Source: an uncultured Litoreibacter sp.
GTDB taxonomy: Bacteria; Pseudomonadota; Alphaproteobacteria; Rhodobacterales; Rhodobacteraceae
Assembly: GCA_947494435.1 (NCBI GenBank)
Contig: CANLUY010000001.1
Location: 543,501-607,500, forward strand
Direction of reading: 5' to 3'
DNA length: 64,000 nt
Below the pieces are notes generated by a model that saw nothing but the letters and a program-made list of their open reading frames with translations, was not told where the DNA came from and ran no database searches. Shown one piece after another: positions 9,144 through 19,013 of the stretch. Positions within the stretch are counted from its first letter, which is position 1, and every line of letters begins with the position of its first letter. A program made the position numbers and the translations under genes.

Positions 9144-9714
9144 CTTCTAAGGGAGCAAAGAACTCTTCAATTGCGGCTTGGATACGCTCCACCGCTTGTT
9201 GGGTGTCGACTGACGAAAACCCGTCGGCATACCGCAATTGAACTTGAAATGAGGTCAGAGTTTCTTCCGGAACAATTTTTACAGGAGCACCCGCAACTTG
9301 TTTCAACATGTCTTGCAGTTGCGCGACGTTGGCCGGGGCGCAGGCGACCTTTACTGGCGGCTCCACCATCTCAGCCAGTTTCGTCATTTCCTGTTGAACA
9401 AACGGGATCAGAGATGCGTGCGACGCATGGGGAAGCACGCTATCCATCATCGCCTGCAGCAAAGGCTTGAACGACCCCATGATATGTTGCCGTGCTTCAA
9501 AATAGGTAAAGCCTAATTCTTGCAGAGCATTCGCAATATCAGACCGCGCTTTACTGTCCTCATTGCGTGCTTCTTCAAACGCGTCATTCCATCCGTCCCG
9601 GTACCCCTCATCGAAAGATTTTTGTTCAATAACCTTGGTGTCAGCAGGGGTCAGTGACGAAGGGATGGACGCACCCAACTGCGCGAAGTCTTCAAGTTGC
9701 AACAAATGTCCCAT
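9118..9714 (-). CDS. fliH: FliH-like flagellar export/assembly protein
   Basis: Position between fliF and fliN; 'SFDEGYRDGWNDAFEEARNED' and C-terminal FliH-like region; low sequence specificity. Confidence 0.65.
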   Translation of the reverse strand: MGHLLQLEDFAQLGASIPSSLTPADTKVIEQKSFDEGYRDGWNDAFEEARNEDSKARSDIANALQELGFTYFEARQHIMGSFKPLLQAMMDSVLPHASHASLIPFVQQEMTKLAEMVEPPVKVACAPANVAQLQDMLKQVAGAPVKIVPEETLTSFQVQLRYADGFSSVDTQQAVERIQAAIEEFFAPLEDEAVSHAG

Positions 9715-11327
9715 TACGCAGTCTCCTCTGGGGCTTCGATCCATCCACGGAGGACTTCAACTGTTTCGTCCTGACGTTCATCAATCAGTGATTTCAATCG
9801 CGCCACCGGATCGGCGCTTAGGTCAGTCGCTGGCGGCGAAAAAGCACCCCTGCCAGCTTGCGGAATTTGACCAGCGATTTGTTCAGTCGGGGTTTGGATC
9901 TCTCCGCTCAGCGTTTGTTGCGGCGGCCCACCAACAAGATCCGGACTATCCGGTGCTGGGAGGGCTGCGGCGTTCAAGGAAGCGACCACAATTGGTCGCA
10001 CCACAAACAAACCCAAGATCAAGACAACTAAGCTGGTGATCCCGACCTGCGCTAACTTCACAATATCCAAAGGGCGGGAGTTGGCCCAACCCGCAGCCTC
10101 CGCCGCCTCGCCGGCTTGTTCAAGAGGTGTTGGTAACTCCATCGACCGGATCGTTACACTGTCGCCGCGGGCTGCATCAAAACCAACGGCGGATTTGATG
10201 AGTTCCTCAAGCATGCTTATTTCTTCTGCGGGTCGTGCCTGCCAAACGACGTCGCCGTTGGCGTTCGTCTGCTTTACACCATCAACCAGAACCGCAACGC
10301 TGACGCGCTTGATTGAGCCTGGCAATTTGCGCAATTCTCGTGTCGTTTCTGACAGCTCGTAATTGATGGTTTCATTGGTTTCTGAGTTTTGGCTATTGGA
10401 CTGCTCACCATCCCCGGCCGCGTCACCATCTGGCAAATTCGAAGCCACCGTGACATCGCCGCCTGCTGAGTTTCTGCTATTGTTGGTTGTTTCTTGAGTT
10501 TGCGTGCTGACCACGACACGACCGTCGGGATCAAACCGACGCTCAACAATCATCTCGTCATCAGTCAGTGTCTCAACGTTGACTTCGACGACCGCGTTAC
10601 CCACACCCGTTCTGGCTTGAATGAGACGTTCTACATTTTGCTTGAGGATTGCTGCGCGATCCAAACCAACTTGATGCGGACTATTTGCGGTGTCTTGTGC
10701 GATAACAGTCCCTAAATCCGCGTTGATAATCGACACATTGGACGGCTGAAGACCCGAAACCGCAGATGCAACAAGAAACCGGATCGCGTCAGCCGCGTCT
10801 GGGCTGATGTCGCGGCCGGATCCGCGGACTGAAACTGATGCAGTAGGCTCCGCCGATTTACGAAACGGCGAGCGAGCGTTCTGGGCAATATGGACGCGGG
10901 CCGCACTGATTTGCGGATTTGCGAGGATTGTACGGGCCAACTCGCCCTCCTTTGCCCGCAGATACGCCGCATCGAACATTTGTGACGTCGTGCCGAAACC
11001 GGACAGGTTATCAAGCAGCTCATAGCCATTTACGTCGCCCGCCGGCAGACCTTCGGCGGCAAGCGTCAGGCGCAACGCATCGCGTTGGGCCGCATCCACA
11101 TAAATAGCCGAATTACGCACCTCATATGCGACGCCTTGCGCGTCCAAGGCTGCCAAAACCTCACCCGATGATTTCTGGCTAAGCCCGCTATAGAGCAATG
11201 AATAATTTGGCTGCGCGGCCATTCTTGTCAGGGCAAGAACGCCAATGAAAACGAGGAGCGTCGCCCCGATCACAATTACCCGTCGACGATTATCAAGCTG
11301 ATTCCAAACACTTGCAAATTGCTGCAC
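9714..11327 (-). CDS. fliF: Flagellar MS-ring protein FliF
   Basis: NYSLLYSGLSQKSSGEVLAALDAQGVAYEVRNSAIYV; GYELLDNLSGFGTTSQMFDAAYLRAKEGELARTILANPQISAARVHIA. Confidence 0.95.
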   Translation of the reverse strand: MQQFASVWNQLDNRRRVIVIGATLLVFIGVLALTRMAAQPNYSLLYSGLSQKSSGEVLAALDAQGVAYEVRNSAIYVDAAQRDALRLTLAAEGLPAGDVNGYELLDNLSGFGTTSQMFDAAYLRAKEGELARTILANPQISAARVHIAQNARSPFRKSAEPTASVSVRGSGRDISPDAADAIRFLVASAVSGLQPSNVSIINADLGTVIAQDTANSPHQVGLDRAAILKQNVERLIQARTGVGNAVVEVNVETLTDDEMIVERRFDPDGRVVVSTQTQETTNNSRNSAGGDVTVASNLPDGDAAGDGEQSNSQNSETNETINYELSETTRELRKLPGSIKRVSVAVLVDGVKQTNANGDVVWQARPAEEISMLEELIKSAVGFDAARGDSVTIRSMELPTPLEQAGEAAEAAGWANSRPLDIVKLAQVGITSLVVLILGLFVVRPIVVASLNAAALPAPDSPDLVGGPPQQTLSGEIQTPTEQIAGQIPQAGRGAFSPPATDLSADPVARLKSLIDERQDETVEVLRGWIEAPEETA

Positions 11328-11390
11328 TGATCTGCCTCTGATTCTGTCCGCGCCTTTCTGGCCCGCTGCATTCAGATAGATCGACCAGCC

Positions 11391-11406
11391 TTAACAATCG
11401 GTTAGC
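11391..11406. promoter_or_regulatory. CtrA-like binding site in the fliF/fliL divergent intergenic region
   Basis: TTAA-CAATCGG-TTAGC, one mismatch to TTAA-N7-TTAAC. Confidence 0.35.
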
Positions 11407-11452
11407 CAGTTGGCGGGTATAGGACAAAAAGTGAACTTCGAAAGAGATTCGT

Positions 11453-11935
11453 ATGTCCGAGACTGAAGAAACCGAAGAAACGGAACCAGCGCCGAAAAGT
11501 AAGAAAGGCTTACTGATCGGATTGATTTTGGCACTGGCCTTGGGCGGCGGCGCGTTCTTCGCTGTCTTTTCCGGCATGGTGCTGGCACCGCCGGAAGCTG
11601 AAGTGGCAACCGATAAACCTGTGCTGGAAGACACTGAACTTGCAACATTTGTAGAGATCACACCATTGGTCATCTCACTGGGAAAACGGTCGAACTATCA
11701 ATTGCGATTTAATGCGCAACTGGAAGTCGAGGGATCAAAGAAAGAAGCCGTCGAGAACCTGATGCCGCGGATACTTGATATTCTAAACGGGTATCTTCGT
11801 GCGGTCGATATCCGGGAACTGCAAGATCCGACAGCGCTCGTAAAACTGCGGGTGCAAATGTTGCGCCGCGTCCAACTGGTGACCGGGCAAGGTCATGTTC
11901 GCGACTTCTTAATCACTGAGTTCGTCTTCACATGA
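11453..11935 (+). CDS. fliL: Flagellar basal body-associated protein FliL (copy 1)
   Basis: Single N-terminal TM helix plus FliL domain 'YQLRFNAQLEVEGSKKEAVENLMPRILDILNGYLRAVDIRELQDP'. Confidence 0.85.
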   Translation: MSETEETEETEPAPKSKKGLLIGLILALALGGGAFFAVFSGMVLAPPEAEVATDKPVLEDTELATFVEITPLVISLGKRSNYQLRFNAQLEVEGSKKEAVENLMPRILDILNGYLRAVDIRELQDPTALVKLRVQMLRRVQLVTGQGHVRDFLITEFVFT

Positions 11936-12342
11936 TGGGAAATATCTTGAGCTTTTTATCCGATATTCTACTTGGTGCCGGTGCGCTTGCAGCTGCCTTT
12001 TATTGTGTCGTCTTGTCACGCAAGCTCAACAGGCTGACCGGCTTGGATCAAGAGCTGGGCGGCGCGATCGCCCTTCTTTCTCAGCAGGTGGATGAAATGA
12101 CGCTCGTCCTACAAGCTGCGCAGTCTTCCGCCACTGGAACGCGTGATGAACTGACCGAGCTGACCACCCGCGCGGAACAGATCGCGGCCGAGTTGCAAAA
12201 CACAACGGAAGAACTTGCTCGAGCACGCACTGCGCCCCCGTCTCCTCCATCAAGTCATGAGGCAATTCAAGAAGACAGCGGTGGATTGAAAGACGGTGCA
12301 GCATCTCTGTTTGTGCGCCATGCAGAAAGAGTGGGCAGATGA
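11932..12342 (+). CDS. Hypothetical membrane-anchored coiled-coil protein in flagellar operon
   Basis: TM segment followed by heptad-rich region; ATGA overlaps with both neighbours. Confidence 0.7.
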   Translation: MMGNILSFLSDILLGAGALAAAFYCVVLSRKLNRLTGLDQELGGAIALLSQQVDEMTLVLQAAQSSATGTRDELTELTTRAEQIAAELQNTTEELARARTAPPSPPSSHEAIQEDSGGLKDGAASLFVRHAERVGR

Positions 12343-12920
12343 TCAAGTCGACCGCTCAAACTGCACCCAAAGGCGCGTTGATAAGCATTGTCGCAATTCT
12401 GCTTCTCTCCGGCTTGTTGCGCTTAGGTGGTGTGGGATTAGCCGTTGCAAACGAAAGTCAAGACTTTGATGTCAAACAACAAAATATGGAGAAGCGCCCA
12501 GACAATACGGCACCAGATTTGAACGCTTTGTTGGAAATGATTGCGACCCGAACGGCCGCTTTGGATGCAAAAGAAGCAAAGTTGCAAGAGAAGGAATACG
12601 CATTAAACGCGGCGCGGGTTCTGATTGACCAGAACCTTGTGAAACTAGAGGCCGCTGAAAAGCGGCTAGAAGCCACAATAGCCAGTGTTGACGGTGCCTC
12701 CGAAGACGACTTGGACCGGCTGACATCTGTTTACGAGTCGATGAAACCCAAAGTCGCATCGCAACTTTTTGAGCAAATGAATCCCGAATTCGCAGCAGGG
12801 TTTTTAGGGCGAATGGCACCCCAAGCCGCCGCGAACATCATGTCCGGGCTGAGCTCTGAAACAGGATATGCAATTAGCGTCGTTTTGGCTGGCAGGAACG
12901 CCAGCGCACCGAAGAACTGA
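12339..12920 (+). CDS. MotE-like protein (MgtE-N-like domain)
   Basis: Signal/TM, coiled coil, then 'VYESMKPKVASQLFEQMNPEFAAGFLGRMAPQAAANIMSGLSSETGYAISVVLAGRNA'. Confidence 0.8.
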   Translation: MIKSTAQTAPKGALISIVAILLLSGLLRLGGVGLAVANESQDFDVKQQNMEKRPDNTAPDLNALLEMIATRTAALDAKEAKLQEKEYALNAARVLIDQNLVKLEAAEKRLEATIASVDGASEDDLDRLTSVYESMKPKVASQLFEQMNPEFAAGFLGRMAPQAAANIMSGLSSETGYAISVVLAGRNASAPKN

Positions 12921-12962
12921 TTGACACCCCCGAAACCAAAAAACGTGTGAGAACCCAGTCGA

Positions 12963-13832
12963 ATGATCGGAATTGTCGGAATTATCATTGTTTTCGTAAT
13001 GGTCTTCGGTGGCTATTTGGCCGCTGGGGGGAAGATGGGCCTCATCCTCAAAGCCTTGCCGTTCGAATTTACGATGATCGGTGGAGCGGCGCTTGGGGCA
13101 TTTGTGATCAGCAACGATATGGCAGGCATCAAACACACTGCAAAAGACATCAGCAAGGTGTTCAAAGGCGCCAGATGGGTGCGGGAAGATTACCAAGATC
13201 TGCTGTGTCTCTTGTTCGAACTTATCCGCGTGGCGCGGAAAAACCCCGTTGAACTTGAACCGCATATAGAAGCACCGCAGGATTCAGCAATTTTTGGACG
13301 CTATCCGAAAATTCAGGCCGACAAGGAGTCCGTTGAACTCATTTGTGACACCTTACGGTCGGCGAGTATGAACTACGATGACCCTCATCAGGTCGAAGAG
13401 GTGCTGGAGAAACGCCTTGAAGCGAACGAGCATCATGCGCTCCATTCCAGTCACGCACTGCAAACAATTGCCGACGGCCTACCCGCGCTTGGGATTGTTG
13501 CAGCCGTTTTGGGCGTTATCAAAACCATGGGCTCTATCGATCAACCGCCTGAGGTTCTCGGCAAACTGATCGGTGGCGCGCTGGTCGGGACGTTTTTGGG
13601 TGTGTTCCTCGCTTACGGTTTTTTCGGCCCCTTTGCGAGCAAAGTTAAAACTATCACCGAACAAGATTGTCAGTTCCACTTGCTCATCCGCGAGGTTCTG
13701 GTTGCAAACCTGCACAATCATGCCGTGAACATTTGCATTGAAGTTGGCCGACAAAACACTCCCGGTCATCTTCGCCCCAGCTTTGCGGATCTCGAACAGG
13801 CCCTGAAAGAAGCAAAGCAGGTTGCCGCATGA
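12963..13832 (+). CDS. motA: Flagellar stator protein MotA
   Basis: MIGIVGIIIVFVMVFGGYLAAGGKMGLILKALPFEFTMIGGAALGAFVISN; ADGLPALGIVAAVLGVIKTMGSI. Confidence 0.95.
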   Translation: MIGIVGIIIVFVMVFGGYLAAGGKMGLILKALPFEFTMIGGAALGAFVISNDMAGIKHTAKDISKVFKGARWVREDYQDLLCLLFELIRVARKNPVELEPHIEAPQDSAIFGRYPKIQADKESVELICDTLRSASMNYDDPHQVEEVLEKRLEANEHHALHSSHALQTIADGLPALGIVAAVLGVIKTMGSIDQPPEVLGKLIGGALVGTFLGVFLAYGFFGPFASKVKTITEQDCQFHLLIREVLVANLHNHAVNICIEVGRQNTPGHLRPSFADLEQALKEAKQVAA

Positions 13833-15967
13833 TCCTCAGATGCTGCATCTTTGCGCTTTTTAGTCTTGGCTTGCCCCTGCAAGCCCATGCACAAGCATTA
13901 GTGAAGTCTGGTGAGCATCCCACATTCAGTCGGTTGGTCGTTTACCTGCCAAATTCAATTTCCTGGGACTTATCAGAGACCGGAAACGGGTATGCGTTGT
14001 CCGTGCCTGAATGGAACAGCGGCTTCGATGTCTCGAGCGTTTTCGAGATGATCCCGCGGTCGAGGATCGCGTCAGTTTCTGCGAAGGACGCATCGCTTGA
14101 GATCGAAATCGCTTGCCAGTGCGACGTCAGCGCTGAAGCACTGGATCGTGGCGGTGTGATTATTGATGTTGCTGATGGCCAGCCTGAACCGCAAACTTCA
14201 GTCGAGACCGCAGATAGAAGGCAACAGTTTTCTCTTCCTCGACTTGAACGCGCGATCGACCTGCCAAATCCAGCTTTAGTCAACGCGATTGAGCCGCAGC
14301 AATCGCTTCCAGACCTTGATGCCTTTCGTAGCACCCTATTGGGCAATTTGGGGCGCTCTGCTTCTCTTTCATTGATTGACCTTGATGTTGAGAAACAAAG
14401 CCCGGCAACGGGCCCAAATGCTGGCAGCCCGACAGTGTCAGAACCGGTTGATATCTACGAACTTAGTGCAGAAGACCGGCTGAGGGTCACGTCCGCCTTG
14501 GATGCGGCTTTGGCGGACAGCCGCTTGAAAGGCGAAGCTGCGCCTGTTTCTTCCTGCCCCCGAAAGTCACAGTTTGAAATTTCACAATGGGCGGGGGATG
14601 ACACATTTCCCAATCAACTTGCCCAGCTGCGCCAAACCCTCATGGGTGAGTTCGATACGTTAGACCCAAAGGCCGCCCACGCTTTGACGAGGCTGTATCT
14701 TTATTTTGGCCTCGGGACAGAAGCGCGTAATACCCTGATCCAATTTGATTTACTCGGCGGCGATCAAAAATATCTCGTCGCGATATCAGACGTTCTTGAA
14801 CCGATGATGGACCGTCCAGAGATGTCGTTAAAGCCTTTCTTGAAGTGCGATGCTGCAATCGCGATTTGGGCAGTTCTCGAAACTGGGCAGGCAGCTTCAT
14901 TAAGCAATGCAGATATCAAAGGCATAGTCGCCGAATTTGCCAACTGGCCAATTCACCTGCGCAAAGACTTGGGCGCACGATTGATCGAGGCAATGGAAGA
15001 CGGCGGGCATGTAGCATCAGCATCAGTTGTAAAAAACGCGGTGAAACGCTCCTTGGGCGTCAAAAAAAGTGAACTGGCCTTCGTCGATGCAGCAGTCAAA
15101 CCCGATCAACCTTATCCGTCAAATCAGTTGCGCAGTCTAATCAGTCAGGACGGTGAACAAGCGCCTGATGCGTTAGACCTCTACCTCCGCCAATTGATGA
15201 GCGAGTCGCAACCGCTTGACCCGGCCATGCTTGAATTGGCAGGAGCATACGCAACTGAACTTGCCGGATTAGAGATCAGTGACCGGTTGCAAAACACCTA
15301 TTTACTGGGCCTTGGCTATTCTGGTCAGCTAAAAGCGGCAAGCGCACAGTTTCGTCGCATGGCAGTGCAGGATAACCTGCTTGCCCCCGCATCAACCGAC
15401 ACCTTACTGGCGCGGTTTCTTGCCCAGGGAACACATGAAGACATCGCAATGATATCCATGGCCTTGCTGCAAACAGATCGCGTTCGGGATTTGAGTGAGA
15501 GCAATGTTAACGCGTTGATCAGCAAAGTCTTGACTATAGGGCTGCCGGACCTCGCGCAGACGCTCATGGAGCGTGCTGAAATGCTAAAAGGCCAATCACT
15601 TTTGGCTGCAGAAATTGAAGCAGCCAAAGGCGATGATTCCGAAGCTGAGCAAATATTGCGCCAGATGAGTGATCAAGAAAGCAGAAAAGCTTTGGCCGAA
15701 CTTCTGCTTAACAGCGGGCGCGCTGAAGAAGCTTGGTCTAGCCTAGCAGGACGGGTGCCGACAGATACCGAAAATCAAATGGCATGGGGCGCGTCAGAAT
15801 GGGCCGCCGTTGGAGAGGACAGTATTCGTCGGGACGTTGCCAAACTGATAGCGGGCGTCCCATCTACCTCCATTGAAGAGGCGCCGCTTTCGGCGGCCGG
15901 TGAACTTCGCAATACAAGCCAAGCATCCCGGCAGGCTGTTGCTACCTTGCTAGATCAGCTGCCGTAG
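13829..15967 (+). CDS. Hypothetical 712-aa secreted/periplasmic, helical-repeat-like protein coupled to motA
   Basis: N-terminal signal peptide MILRCCIFALFSLGLPLQAHAQA; 4-nt overlap with motA; alpha-helical, TPR-like composition in the C-terminal half. Confidence 0.8.
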   Translation: MILRCCIFALFSLGLPLQAHAQALVKSGEHPTFSRLVVYLPNSISWDLSETGNGYALSVPEWNSGFDVSSVFEMIPRSRIASVSAKDASLEIEIACQCDVSAEALDRGGVIIDVADGQPEPQTSVETADRRQQFSLPRLERAIDLPNPALVNAIEPQQSLPDLDAFRSTLLGNLGRSASLSLIDLDVEKQSPATGPNAGSPTVSEPVDIYELSAEDRLRVTSALDAALADSRLKGEAAPVSSCPRKSQFEISQWAGDDTFPNQLAQLRQTLMGEFDTLDPKAAHALTRLYLYFGLGTEARNTLIQFDLLGGDQKYLVAISDVLEPMMDRPEMSLKPFLKCDAAIAIWAVLETGQAASLSNADIKGIVAEFANWPIHLRKDLGARLIEAMEDGGHVASASVVKNAVKRSLGVKKSELAFVDAAVKPDQPYPSNQLRSLISQDGEQAPDALDLYLRQLMSESQPLDPAMLELAGAYATELAGLEISDRLQNTYLLGLGYSGQLKAASAQFRRMAVQDNLLAPASTDTLLARFLAQGTHEDIAMISMALLQTDRVRDLSESNVNALISKVLTIGLPDLAQTLMERAEMLKGQSLLAAEIEAAKGDDSEAEQILRQMSDQESRKALAELLLNSGRAEEAWSSLAGRVPTDTENQMAWGASEWAAVGEDSIRRDVAKLIAGVPSTSIEEAPLSAAGELRNTSQASRQAVATLLDQLP

Positions 15968-16173
15968 TGAGGCTTTTGCTTACACTAATTTAAATGAATT
16001 CGACCTAAAAGCTGAGTTACCGCAAGAATTGCTGGAGCACTGATATGAGACGCGCGCGACCCACAGACATGGGACCTTCGAGGCATATTTGCATGGCGAG
16101 TTCACTGTCCGCGCGCCATCAATGTGGTCTGTCTCTGTCAACTCTACTCTCAGTATTGGCGGGCTGAAACCGA

Positions 16174-18240
16174 ATGCGGCTCTACGTTCAACCGACAGTC
16201 TTGCTTGCACTTTTCCTCATGGCGGTAATCGTCATGATGATCTTGCCGATGCCTTCATGGGTTTTGGATTTAGGTCTGGCCGCAAGCTTTGGCCTCGCGA
16301 TCCTGATTTTCACAGTCACACTATTTTTGGATCGGCCTCTGGATTTTTCAGCATTTCCAACAATTCTGCTGGCCTCGCTTATGCTGAGATTGTCCCTCAA
16401 CGTGTCCTCTACAAAACTGATCATCGGGGAAGGTCATAGCGGCACCGGGGCGGCGGGTGATGTCATCGAGGGGTTTGCAATGTTCATTATGGGGGGCAGC
16501 GCAGTTCTTGGACTGGTTGTGTTTTGCGTCCTTCTCATCGTCAACTTTATCGTCATTACCAAAGGCGCCGCCCGAATGGCCGAAGTTGGTGCGCGCTTTG
16601 CACTAGACGGCATGCCAGGAAAACAATTGGCAATCGACAGTGATATGTCGGCTGGCGCAATCGATCATAACGAAGCCAAGTTACGCAGAGAACGCGAACA
16701 ACAAGAAACAACATTTTTCGGCTCCCTCGATGGTGCGTCCAAGTTCGTAAAAGGTGACGCAATCGCAGGTCTTTTGATCACGTTGCTCAACCTTGTCGTC
16801 GGTGTGATCATCGGGGTTGCAATGCATGACATGCCGCTCGGCAAAGCTTTTGAGACTTATTCGATCCTAACCGTCGGCGATGGTTTAGTGACGCAGATCC
16901 CTGCGGTCATCATTTCGATTGCAACAGCGCTTTTGTTGGCCCGTGGCGGTGTAAAAGGCGCGACAGATCTCGCACTCAGCGCGCAGCTTGGGCGGTATCC
17001 CGCAGCGCTTGCAACTGTCGGTATTCTGATGGGCTTTTTCGCATTGGTGCCCGGCTTGCCATTCCTGCCATTTTTATTGGGCGCTCTGGCCCTGATGGGC
17101 AGCGCTTGGGTTGTCCGCAAGAATGCGTCCGAGCCAGAGGAGGAAATCGACCAACTCGAATTGGCACCGCAGCCGGCGGACAAATCCATGGGTGACATTC
17201 TTGACCTTGATGAAATCCATGTCGAATTCGCACCAGACCTCGTCAACATGGCCCTCGACCCGGCAACCGGGTTAGACGCAAGGATCGCTAATATGCGACG
17301 CCATGTTGCTGTGACATATGGGCTTGTCCTGCCGGAAGTTCGGCTGACCGACAATCCAAGTTTGCCAACAGGGGCTTACCGCATTCAAATTCAAGGCGTC
17401 GATCATGCCGATGATCGGCTAAAACCGGATCGCGTGCTGGCTTTGCTGCCCGTAGATCGGACCTCAACGTTGCAAGGCGATCATGTGGATGAACCCGTTT
17501 ACGGCGCACCCGCGGTTTGGATCGACAAAGCAAATCAAGAAGAGGCCGCTATCAACGGATGCACGGTGGTAAAGCCGACGGAGATTTTGGCAACGCATCT
17601 TCTGGAAGTGATCAAGCAAAACATGTCGCGTCTTTTGTCGATGCGCGCCCTTCGCAGACTTCTGGATGAGTTTACAAACCTAAGTGACGAGGTGCGCAAC
17701 GAGGCAAACCAGCGCCTATTGAACGAACTCATCCCCGACAAAATCTCGATTGATCTGCTCCTTCAGGTCTTGCGATTGTTGCTTGATGAACAGGTCTCAA
17801 TCCGAAATCTGGCGCTTATTCTTGAGGCGATTGCGGAGGGACGTTCAAGCTACGCGACTGCCGACGGGCTATGCGAACACGTGCGGCAAAGACTGGGGTT
17901 CCAAATCGTAGCACAATTCAAACGTGAAGATGGCTCCCTTCCGTTGCTCCAATTGGCACCGGAATGGGAGACGATGTTCCAAAAATATCAACTTGAGACC
18001 GACCTCGGCAGTGACGTCGCCCTCCCCCCTGAAGAATTCAACAAGCTCGCTGGTCACGTTTCCACAAAGTTGAGCAAAGCGAGTGAAACCGGCGTCTTTC
18101 CGGCGGTCGTAACATCGCTTCATCGACGGCGTTTCTTACGAACCGTGCTACAAGCCAAAGGGATCAGCGCCCCAGTCGTGTCATTTGAGGAAATCGCACG
18201 CGACGCCAAACCCTCTGTCGTTGGCCTTGTGCCGGTATGA
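16174..18240 (+). CDS. flhA: Flagellar biosynthesis protein FlhA
   Basis: FPTILLASLMLRLSLNVSSTKLII; ARFALDGMPGKQLAIDSDMSAGAIDHNEAKLRRE; FFGSLDGASKFVKGDAIAG. Confidence 0.97.
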   Translation: MRLYVQPTVLLALFLMAVIVMMILPMPSWVLDLGLAASFGLAILIFTVTLFLDRPLDFSAFPTILLASLMLRLSLNVSSTKLIIGEGHSGTGAAGDVIEGFAMFIMGGSAVLGLVVFCVLLIVNFIVITKGAARMAEVGARFALDGMPGKQLAIDSDMSAGAIDHNEAKLRREREQQETTFFGSLDGASKFVKGDAIAGLLITLLNLVVGVIIGVAMHDMPLGKAFETYSILTVGDGLVTQIPAVIISIATALLLARGGVKGATDLALSAQLGRYPAALATVGILMGFFALVPGLPFLPFLLGALALMGSAWVVRKNASEPEEEIDQLELAPQPADKSMGDILDLDEIHVEFAPDLVNMALDPATGLDARIANMRRHVAVTYGLVLPEVRLTDNPSLPTGAYRIQIQGVDHADDRLKPDRVLALLPVDRTSTLQGDHVDEPVYGAPAVWIDKANQEEAAINGCTVVKPTEILATHLLEVIKQNMSRLLSMRALRRLLDEFTNLSDEVRNEANQRLLNELIPDKISIDLLLQVLRLLLDEQVSIRNLALILEAIAEGRSSYATADGLCEHVRQRLGFQIVAQFKREDGSLPLLQLAPEWETMFQKYQLETDLGSDVALPPEEFNKLAGHVSTKLSKASETGVFPAVVTSLHRRRFLRTVLQAKGISAPVVSFEEIARDAKPSVVGLVPV

Positions 18241-19013
18241 TTGAGCTCGTCAATTCAATAACTGGATTGGCCGAAACCGCAATTTGGACAGCTGCGGTCA
18301 TTTTCCTACGCATCTCAGCGGCAATGGCTTTGCTGCCAGCCTTTGGCGAACAAGTCACTCCGATGAGGGTAAAATTGGTCGCGGCTTTGGCGCTGACCCT
18401 TATCGTTGCACCGGTGGTTTGGCAGGACATCGAATTGGTTGTGTCGCAAAGCGGCTGGCTACCTTTGATCGGGGCTGAGGTTGTCGCAGGTCTGCTAATC
18501 GGGATCATGTTCCGCCTCTTCGTGATCGCATTGCAAGTCGCAGGGACAGTCGCGTCACAAGCGACATCCTTGGCCCAGATTTTCGGAGGTGGCCTCGGCA
18601 GCGAGCCACAGCCTGCAATGAGCACGGTTTTGGTAACAGGTGGCTTGTGTCTAGCGGCAATGGCGGGCTTGCATATGCAAGTGATCGAAGCCTTGATCGC
18701 CTCATATTCACTGTTTCCAGTGGGCAACCCAATCGCCGCCGCCGATCTGTCGACATGGGGCGTAGACCGCGTTTCGCGCGCTTTTGCACTGGGTCTGTCG
18801 TTGGCAGGCCCATTTGTTTTGGCCGCTTTTGTCTACAACCTCGCGTTAGGTGCCATCAATAAGGCCATGCCGCAATTGATGGTCGCCTTTGTCGGTGCAC
18901 CCGCCATCAGCTGGGGCGGGCTTGCGCTGTTGTTTTTGTTTGCGCCGATTATGCTGACGGTTTGGCTAAAGCTGTTTTTGCTTGAAACGTCCTTGATCGA
19001 CGGCGTGCTCTAA
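18237..19013 (+). CDS. fliR: Flagellar biosynthesis protein FliR
   Basis: 258 aa polytopic; FLRISAAMALLPAFGEQVTPMRVKLVAALALTL; 'NKAMPQLMVAFVGAPAISWGGLALLF'. Confidence 0.9.
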   Translation: MIELVNSITGLAETAIWTAAVIFLRISAAMALLPAFGEQVTPMRVKLVAALALTLIVAPVVWQDIELVVSQSGWLPLIGAEVVAGLLIGIMFRLFVIALQVAGTVASQATSLAQIFGGGLGSEPQPAMSTVLVTGGLCLAAMAGLHMQVIEALIASYSLFPVGNPIAAADLSTWGVDRVSRAFALGLSLAGPFVLAAFVYNLALGAINKAMPQLMVAFVGAPAISWGGLALLFLFAPIMLTVWLKLFLLETSLIDGVL

